Assembly: GCA_002721895.1 (NCBI GenBank) | Contig: PBLV01000029.1 | Coordinates: forward strand, 7,602-18,303 | DNA: 10,702 nucleotides | Direction of reading: 5' to 3' | Origin: Verrucomicrobiales bacterium | GTDB lineage: Bacteria > Verrucomicrobiota > Verrucomicrobiae > Limisphaerales > UBA1100 | Shown: positions 5,387-10,702 of the stretch, in pieces | Numbering within the stretch: position 1 is the stretch's first letter | Layout of the letters: each line of letters starts with the position of its first letter | The notes under the pieces: model-generated | Told to the model about the DNA's origin: nothing | Database searches by the model: none | What the model saw: the letters and a program-made list of their open reading frames with translations, nothing else | Translations under genes and position numbers: made by a program

Positions 5387-8128
5387 TTATTTTAGCGAGG
5401 CGAGCCAGGCGAGGACGTCGGCGGCTTCCTGAGGGGTGAGGGTCTGGAGCAGGCCGGCGGGCATGAGGGATTCGGGCCGGGGTTGGCGGGCTTGGATTTG
5501 GTTTTTGGGCAGGGACTTGGCTTGGCCGGTGGGGAGTTTCAGGATCAGTTCAGTTTCGGTTTCCCGGAGGATAAACCCCATGTGAGATTTGTCGTTCTTT
5601 GTTTTAATGAGCCAGATGCGATATGGGGGAGCGATGATTTGCGCGGGATTGAGGAGGCTGTCGAGAATCTGTGGTTTGTTGTGGCGCGCACCGATCTGGC
5701 TGAGGTCTGGTCCCAGAGAGCGGCCTTTGCCTTGAAGGGTGTGGCAGGCGTAGCAGGCGGCCCATTTGCCGGTCGGTGAAAGGATGGCTTTGCCGCGGTG
5801 TGCGTCGCCGCGCAGATTGAGGATGGTCTTGGGGTTAATTTTGATCCCGAGTTGCGCCGGGCGTTCCGTGGGGGGGCGGTGGCGCTCGAAGAGGGCGCGA
5901 ATGTTGGCGTTAGGAGAATTCAGGCCGTCTCGTAGAGCCTTGGGGTTCGTTTGGTTGTTGGCCAGGTAACTGAATGCGCCGGAGGTGGTTTTAAGGGAGG
6001 GTTTTGGTTTTTTGTGGGTGGTTTTGGAGGGCATTTGCTCGATCCAATCCCAGAGGAGTTGAAGGCCGTGGGAATCAATTGTATTGGATCCGAGAGGAGG
6101 CATGTGGGCCGCGCCGAGGGCGGCAACGCGGTATGGCAGGACGGATTGCCAGGGAGCACCCGGGGTAATGACGTGGGGGGTGGCAAGACCGAAACCGCCT
6201 CGCGTGGGAGGCGCGTCGATGGTGGCGGTTCGATCCAAGGGTTGCTCTATGTTTATCTCTAGCGGCGCGGCGCCGCCGCCATGGCGCCGATGGCAATGGG
6301 CGCAGTTGGCGTGGAGCCAGGATCGTGCGCGGTCTGTGAGCGAGGCCTTGCTGCGGCTGGGGACGAGACGCGCGATGGACTTGCGTTTAAAGAAATCCGG
6401 ATCAGTAAGGCCGAGAGCAACGGGATCGTTCTTTGTTTCTGGAGAGCGGGCGAGTTGCAGGGGATTGAAGGCAAGGGCGTGGCCGTTCCAGGAGTTGTGA
6501 CAGCGGAGGCATTCGACCCGGGAGTGGAAGCGATGGCGTTGTCCATTGGGCAGGATTAAGTTGGCTCCATTTTTGTCGACCAGGGTGGCATCGGTTCCCT
6601 CGGTGTTCCAGCGGTAGCTGTAGCCGTTCCATTGGTCGCCATTGAAGTGCAGGAGTTGTGTCTCGACGGGCTGGGAATTGGGCGGGGTAATCGTGCGGGC
6701 AAGGACGGAGTCATTGGGCCATTGGATGACGGGGTCCTTGGGGCGGCCGCGGCTGTCGAGGATTTGCTCGGCTTTGATTTTGGATTTGCCGGGGAGGGCA
6801 ATCAGGCGGCGGGTGGAGGCGTTGTCCTGCCACATGGGTTCGGCAATTTTAAACTCGTGGACGCCATCAGCGGGGGTCTGGCGGGCAACATCTTTAAACA
6901 GGCCTGTTTGGCTAAGCTTTGTCGGGAACGGTTGAGGCGGGTTCGCCGAGGGGTTCGGGGACAGCCGGTGAAGGGTGGAGGGCGTGCCGTAATGGGCGTA
7001 GAAGAGTTCGCCATTTTCGCCTTCGCCGAAGGTGGCGATGCGGTGTGTGGTGTCGGCGATTTCCTGATGATGCGTGATGTTTCGTCCGTCGTGACGGAGT
7101 GCCCAGATTTTTCCGGTTTCATAGTCGCCATAGACATACGCGCCACGCAGCTCGGGTAGGCGTTGGCCACGATAAACAAATCCACCGGTGATGGAGGCGG
7201 CCTCGGAATGGGGATGGGCAACGATAGGCGCACGGATGGGGGCAAGGGGATTGGCGGTGGCGGGCTTGATGGGCTCGCTGGCCTCCATGGCGCTCCAGCC
7301 GTAGTTGCCGCCCTTCTCGACCAGATGAATCATTTCCCAAAGTTCCCAGCCGACGTCGCCGACCCACAGGCGTCCCCGTGGGTCAAAGCTCATTTTCCAC
7401 GGCTGACGAAACCCAAAAGCCCAGATTTCCGGCCGTGTGTATTTAACTCCCACAAAAGGGTTGTCCGCCGGCACGCGATAGGGCAGGGACTTTGTGGACT
7501 GGTCCACGTCAATTCGGAGAATGGAGGCAAGGAGATCGCTGGTGTCCTGACCGGTATTCAACTTGTCGGGCGGCGAAGGTTCAGTGCCGTCCCCAACGGC
7601 GACATATAGCAAGCCATCGGGGCCGAATTGAAGATTGCCTCCACTATGGCCGGTGTTGCGCCATGAAAGCATCACCTTGACGCTTGCGGGATCGATGCTT
7701 GGAGGGCTGCCGGGCGTTAAACGGAATCGGGCCATCTTAACGCCCTTGAGCCGGTCAGGGCCGCTGGTGTAGGTGAGGAAAACTTGGTGGTTCTTCTGCC
7801 AGCGGGGATGGAAGGCAAGGCCGTAGAGATTGCCCGCACGAAGTTCGGATGCCTTTAAGTCCACGACCAAAACTGCCTTTGCGGTGTCCGGGCTGGCGGG
7901 AAAAGCCCAGATTTTTCCCGTGCGTTCGACGACATAAAACTGGCCGCCTTGTGCGACCAGTTCCAAGGCATTTTGAAACGTAAGCTTTGGAAATGCGCGC
8001 TCGGCAACGTAGGGCAGTGGCGGCTCGGGTGAGCCCTGAATGCGTGAAGTGGTCCACGGAATTCTCTCCGCACCGGCGGCAACGAGGTGAGGCAGCAGGG
8101 CAAGGGCGAGGATGCGGGCGTTCATCAT
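5387..8128 (-). CDS. Periplasmic PQQ-type sugar (glucose/sorbosone-like) dehydrogenase fused to three-heme cytochrome c region
   Basis: Probably oxidises a sugar or sugar-like compound in the periplasm and passes electrons through its own hemes. It has 913 residues; ATG at 8128, with a second ATG directly after. Residues 1-20 look like a signal peptide (MMNARILALALLPHLVAAGA). Residues about 35-390 form a six-bladed-propeller-type dehydrogenase, with GHSGGNLQFGPDGLLYVAVG (His161 matches the catalytic-base position in soluble glucose dehydrogenase), GFRQPW (Arg241) and GDVGWELWEMIHLV. A middle region (about 395-700) has two heme sites, CLRCH (540-544) and CAHCH (609-613), with AHMPPLG (Met676) as a likely axial ligand. 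A C-terminal domain (about 765-912) has CYACH (792-796), GRSLGPDLSQIG and Met889 (SLMPAGL), as in the Pirellula/Verrucomicrobium-type heme domain. Whether it truly binds PQQ is not certain; the related aldose-dehydrogenase branch is an alternative. It lies 57 bp after the ABC permease gene, and its stop abuts the prepilin stop. Confidence 0.92.
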   Translation of the reverse strand: MMNARILALALLPHLVAAGAERIPWTTSRIQGSPEPPLPYVAERAFPKLTFQNALELVAQGGQFYVVERTGKIWAFPASPDTAKAVLVVDLKASELRAGNLYGLAFHPRWQKNHQVFLTYTSGPDRLKGVKMARFRLTPGSPPSIDPASVKVMLSWRNTGHSGGNLQFGPDGLLYVAVGDGTEPSPPDKLNTGQDTSDLLASILRIDVDQSTKSLPYRVPADNPFVGVKYTRPEIWAFGFRQPWKMSFDPRGRLWVGDVGWELWEMIHLVEKGGNYGWSAMEASEPIKPATANPLAPIRAPIVAHPHSEAASITGGFVYRGQRLPELRGAYVYGDYETGKIWALRHDGRNITHHQEIADTTHRIATFGEGENGELFYAHYGTPSTLHRLSPNPSANPPQPFPTKLSQTGLFKDVARQTPADGVHEFKIAEPMWQDNASTRRLIALPGKSKIKAEQILDSRGRPKDPVIQWPNDSVLARTITPPNSQPVETQLLHFNGDQWNGYSYRWNTEGTDATLVDKNGANLILPNGQRHRFHSRVECLRCHNSWNGHALAFNPLQLARSPETKNDPVALGLTDPDFFKRKSIARLVPSRSKASLTDRARSWLHANCAHCHRRHGGGAAPLEINIEQPLDRTATIDAPPTRGGFGLATPHVITPGAPWQSVLPYRVAALGAAHMPPLGSNTIDSHGLQLLWDWIEQMPSKTTHKKPKPSLKTTSGAFSYLANNQTNPKALRDGLNSPNANIRALFERHRPPTERPAQLGIKINPKTILNLRGDAHRGKAILSPTGKWAACYACHTLQGKGRSLGPDLSQIGARHNKPQILDSLLNPAQIIAPPYRIWLIKTKNDKSHMGFILRETETELILKLPTGQAKSLPKNQIQARQPRPESLMPAGLLQTLTPQEAADVLAWLASLK

Positions 8129-8152
8129 GGGCCGAATGAACTCTCTAAACCG

Positions 8153-8177
8153 TTGCGCGGATTTTGTCAGCCCGCAA
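8153..8177. other. Small imperfect hairpin in the permease-dehydrogenase gap
   Basis: In the 57-bp gap between the permease stop and the dehydrogenase start, TTGCG-C-GG (8153-8160) can pair with CCCGCAA (8171-8177) with one bulged base and a loop of about ten bases. There is no T-run after it on the minus strand, so a terminator is unlikely. It could be an intercistronic processing or stabilising hairpin, or chance in GC-rich DNA. Confidence 0.25.
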
Positions 8178-8185
8178 TTGAAGGC

Positions 8186-10006
8186 TTATTCCTCAGCCTG
8201 CTTGGCGGCGGCGCGCTTGGCGGCTTGGCGTTTAAAGACTTCGTCGGCGATGACGCCGGCCAGAATGACGGCACCGACGACGGCGTAGCGGATGTGGTCG
8301 GAGATCCAGTCCACTTGGATGATCATGTTTTCGAGCACGCGCATGAGGGCAACACCGATGACGATGCCGAGGATGCTGCCCGTGCCGCCGCGCAGGCTGC
8401 AGCCGCCCAGGACCGCGGCGGCAATGGCCCACAGCTCGTAGAAATTGCCGAAGTCCGAGGCTTGCGCGGAATTGACGTCGAGAATGAAGAGCATGCCGCC
8501 CAGTCCGGCGAGCATGGTGCAGATGACATAGGCGAGGACAATCATGCGGGAAGTGTTGATGCCGCTGAACTTGGCAGCCTGTTCATTGTTGCCCAGCGCG
8601 AGCAGGTAGCGGCCATAGATGGTCTGGTTTAAAAAGATCGCGGCGACCAGGACGACAGCGAGAAAAATGAAGGCGACGGATTGAATGTAAATCTTTTCGG
8701 GCGGCTGGCCGGTGACAAGAATGCGGACGGCGGTGTAGGCACCCATCTTTTGGATTTTGGCGACGGGAACATCGATGGGGGTGGGCCGGTTGGATTCCTC
8801 GAGCGTCATTTTCTCGAGGACACTCCAACTCCCGTCAGACTGCGCCTCGAGGTTGATGCTGGTGACTCGCGAGGGCACCTCGACCTGCTGGATGTCACCC
8901 TCCATGGGCACGGGTAGCGTTGGCTGATGGTTTTGAACGAAGATGCCGCCAATGAGGGTGGCCAGCCCAAAGGCCGCACCAACGCCGGGTACGAGCGCCT
9001 GTGGTTTGGCCTTTTCCCAGCCCTTCCGAAGTGTGGTGTAGCCCAGCCAGCCTGCACTGGTCGCGAACAGGCCGCCGCCGATGGCCCACAGCAACTCGGC
9101 GTGGGTGAGGGAAAAGACGCGGAAGGTGACGATTTGGCGGAGGGCTTCATACTCGTCGCCGAGCCCCACCGTATCGCTGCCGACTAGTCCGCGGGTGATG
9201 CCGCGGTACAACAGCAGTCCGCAAAGCGTGACGACAAACGGTTGCAGCCGCAGTTGAGAGACCAACAGTCCGTGGGCCAAGCCGAGGCAAAGCGAGACTA
9301 CGACCACCAATCCCAGCGCGAGTGGCACGGACATGCGGGGGCTGCGGCGGTTGATGGAAAACCAACGGGCCTCATTCGGCAATTCCTTGACCTCCACCGA
9401 TCCATCTGCGGCGGTGACCACCTTGGATTCGCCACGCAAGACGCCATCGGCGTCGGAGAATTTAAGCAAATCTCGGCTGGCGGGGTTGGCGGATTTGCTG
9501 GCGAACTGGTTAGCCTTTGCATCGGTCAGCGGGTGGACGAGCACGACCTGTCCCTTGGTGGAGTCGGCTTTCGGTGCGGGTGTGACGGTCAGGACAGTCT
9601 TGTTGCCGGCCTTGAAGGCCGTTACCTCGTAAATTCCGGTGCTGTTGTTCTCGCCCTTGTGCAGCCGGATGGCGCTGCCTTTCCGGATGCCGGGAGTCCG
9701 GCCGGGCACGGTGATACTGGCTTGCGCGGCGTTGACTTGGGTAACGTCGTACTGAAACTCCGCCGGATAACGCACCTCCAGACACAACGGTAAACCACAG
9801 CCGATGAGGCAAACCACCGAGCCGATGGAGAGGTCGATGCCGCCAGTGATGATGACAAATGCCACGCCCACGCTGAGGATGCCGAAGAGCGCGGTGCGGC
9901 GGATGAGGTTGGTGAGGTTTTCACCGCCGAGGAACGCGTCGCTCTGGGTGGCCGTGAAGAGAATTACGAACACCAGCAGGCCAAATATGCCGAGGGTCTT
10001 CTTCAT
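8186..10006 (-). CDS. Sugar-type ABC transporter permease (RbsC/XylH family) with two large insertions
   Basis: Inner-membrane channel subunit of a monosaccharide-type ABC importer. It has 606 residues; family members usually have 310-350. Core motifs in order: RRTALFGILSVGVAFVIITG followed by GIDLSIGS (37-63); LGLAHGLLVSQLRLQPFVVT (241-260); YGRYLLALGNNEQAAKFSGI (464-483), the cytoplasmic coupling loop; AAAVLGGCSLRGGTGSILG (529-547); and a basic/Ala-rich tail. Two extra segments break the core: one at about 75-225, soluble and beta-rich in appearance, and one at about 300-440, comprising a two-helix hairpin (about 303-323 and 338-357) with a basic short loop, then a soluble stretch. The frame is open throughout, with no frameshift. 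Start at 10006, three bases after the ATPase stop, with AGGAA (10013-10017) six bases upstream, the clearest ribosome binding site in the window. Substrate unknown. Confidence 0.9.
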   Translation of the reverse strand: MKKTLGIFGLLVFVILFTATQSDAFLGGENLTNLIRRTALFGILSVGVAFVIITGGIDLSIGSVVCLIGCGLPLCLEVRYPAEFQYDVTQVNAAQASITVPGRTPGIRKGSAIRLHKGENNSTGIYEVTAFKAGNKTVLTVTPAPKADSTKGQVVLVHPLTDAKANQFASKSANPASRDLLKFSDADGVLRGESKVVTAADGSVEVKELPNEARWFSINRRSPRMSVPLALGLVVVVSLCLGLAHGLLVSQLRLQPFVVTLCGLLLYRGITRGLVGSDTVGLGDEYEALRQIVTFRVFSLTHAELLWAIGGGLFATSAGWLGYTTLRKGWEKAKPQALVPGVGAAFGLATLIGGIFVQNHQPTLPVPMEGDIQQVEVPSRVTSINLEAQSDGSWSVLEKMTLEESNRPTPIDVPVAKIQKMGAYTAVRILVTGQPPEKIYIQSVAFIFLAVVLVAAIFLNQTIYGRYLLALGNNEQAAKFSGINTSRMIVLAYVICTMLAGLGGMLFILDVNSAQASDFGNFYELWAIAAAVLGGCSLRGGTGSILGIVIGVALMRVLENMIIQVDWISDHIRYAVVGAVILAGVIADEVFKRQAAKRAAAKQAEE

Positions 10007-10017
10007 TCGTTATTCCT
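10007..10017 (-). promoter_or_regulatory. Ribosome binding site of the ABC permease
   Basis: Read on the minus strand, AGGAA lies six bases before the permease ATG and overlaps the ATPase stop codon. It fixes the permease start and shows that the two genes are translated from one message with a three-base gap. Confidence 0.65.
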
Positions 10018-10702
10018 GCGCGGTCGTGACGCCGCCGGTGGCGAGGTGCATGATGGCTTCCTCGCTGAGTTCCTCGCGTTTCAGTTCACCAGTGAGACGG
10101 CCCTCGTGCATCACCAATGCGCGGTCGGCCATGCCCAACACCTCCTCCATCTCGCTGGAGACAAACAGGATGGCCACGCCGCGCTGTGACAGTTCCTCCA
10201 TTAATCCATAAATATCCTGCTTGGCACCCACGTCAATGCCGCGCGTGGGCTCATCGAGCAGCAGCACGGCGGGCTCCATGGCCAGCCATTTGCCGAGCAC
10301 GACCTTTTGCTGGTTGCCGCCGGAGAGGAACTGGATGACCTGCTCGCTGTTGGGGGTCTTGACGCGCATTCGCCGGGTCATGTTGGCGGTGATGCCGGCT
10401 TCGCTTGTGTGGTCCAGAAAGCCCATCCGCTGGTCGCGGCGCAGGCTGGGCAGGCTCATGTTTTCGCGCACGGACATGGGCAGCACGAGGCCTTGCTGCT
10501 TGCGGTCTTCCGGTGCCAGCGCAATGCCGCGGGTGATGGCCTCGCGCGGGGCACCAACGGAGGCGGGACCGCCGTTTATGCGAATTTCGCCGTCGACTGC
10601 GGGTGTGACGCCGAAGAGCGTTTCCAGCAATTCCGTGCGGCCCGCGCCAACGAGGCCGGCAATGCCCACAATCTCGCCGGCGTGTACTTTAAAACTGACG
10701 GG
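10010..10702 (-). CDS. Sugar-type ABC transporter ATPase (RbsA/MglA/XylG family), C-terminal half (5' end outside window)
   Basis: Cytoplasmic ATPase that drives the adjacent permease. The frame is open to the right edge (230 residues visible); family members are about 500 residues with two ABC domains, so the window shows essentially the second domain. Visible: GEIVGIAGLVGAGRTELLET (residues 9-28), where the second-domain Walker A carries Arg in place of Lys (GAGRT), as is normal for this domain in the family; LAPEDRKQQGL; the signature LSGGNQQKVVLGKW (126-139); Walker B AVLLLDEP with Asp150-Glu151; the family-typical PTRGIDVGAK (152-161); and FVSSEMEEVLGMADRALVMHEG, where SSE stands where most ABC proteins have the switch His. 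The gene ends three bases before the permease ATG. A periplasmic binding-protein gene is expected outside the right edge. Substrate cannot be assigned; ribose-type naming would be a guess. Confidence 0.95.
   Translation of the reverse strand, partial: PVSFKVHAGEIVGIAGLVGAGRTELLETLFGVTPAVDGEIRINGGPASVGAPREAITRGIALAPEDRKQQGLVLPMSVRENMSLPSLRRDQRMGFLDHTSEAGITANMTRRMRVKTPNSEQVIQFLSGGNQQKVVLGKWLAMEPAVLLLDEPTRGIDVGAKQDIYGLMEELSQRGVAILFVSSEMEEVLGMADRALVMHEGRLTGELKREELSEEAIMHLATGGVTTAQE

Noticed and set aside
5390..5430. Repeated GCGAG words near the dehydrogenase 3' end as a DNA repeat element
   Set aside because: They encode the ordinary C-terminal helix (Ala/Leu/Trp-rich) of the heme domain and reflect codon choice.
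8186..10006. The long permease as two fused genes or a frameshifted/misassembled gene
   Set aside because: The frame is continuous without stops, and core permease motifs occur on both sides of each insert in correct order and only once, so it is one permease with insertions rather than a tandem fusion.
10635..10643. Arg in place of the Walker A Lys in the ABC ATPase as a sign of an inactive protein
   Set aside because: The second ABC domain of the RbsA/MglA family normally carries this GAGRT variant; the catalytic first domain lies outside the window.

Overview
The window looks like chromosomal DNA from a moderately GC-rich bacterium of the Planctomycetes-Verrucomicrobia-Chlamydiae group, most likely a free-living Verrucomicrobium-like organism. 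The reasons are a secreted formylglycine-type sulfatase, a glucose/sorbosone-dehydrogenase-like propeller fused to cytochrome domains of the 'Pirellula/Verrucomicrobium' type, and a prepilin-like protein ending in an H-X9-DG motif. A short cytosolic GYF_2-like protein domain is a further hint. Only one visible gene start has a good Shine-Dalgarno sequence. The lineage is an inference from gene families; no rRNA or other phylogenetic marker is present.

Layout. (1) Bases 1-1095 (+): C-terminal two thirds of RecQ helicase, cut by the left edge. (2) Bases 1096-1126: a strong hairpin between recQ and the convergent sulfatase gene. (3) Bases 1133-3705 (-): a probable two-gene operon of a GYF_2/TM/leucine-rich-repeat membrane protein followed by a secreted arylsulfatase. 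(4) Bases 3706-3853: a 148-bp divergent intergenic region with a candidate promoter and TGACA repeats. (5) Bases 3854-5386 (+): a large prepilin-like protein. (6) Bases 5387-8128 (-): a 913-residue PQQ-type dehydrogenase/tri-heme fusion whose stop codon directly abuts the prepilin stop codon. (7) Bases 8186-10702 (-): sugar-type ABC importer genes, a 606-residue permease nearly twice the usual length and the C-terminal half of the double-ABC ATPase, cut by the right edge. No gene-free stretch exceeds 300 bases. I saw no tRNA, rRNA, CRISPR array, insertion sequence or phage gene.

How the genes may work together. The minus-strand block on the right reads as ATPase, permease, then after 57 bp the periplasmic dehydrogenase, suggesting linked uptake and periplasmic oxidation of a sugar-like compound. 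The sulfatase on the left fits removal of sulfate from sulfated polysaccharides, common in marine members of this group. RecQ is an unrelated housekeeping gene.

The most unusual object is the permease: it keeps the recognisable RbsC-type core, but two extra segments of about 150 and 140 residues interrupt it, and topology reasoning places their soluble parts on the periplasmic side.
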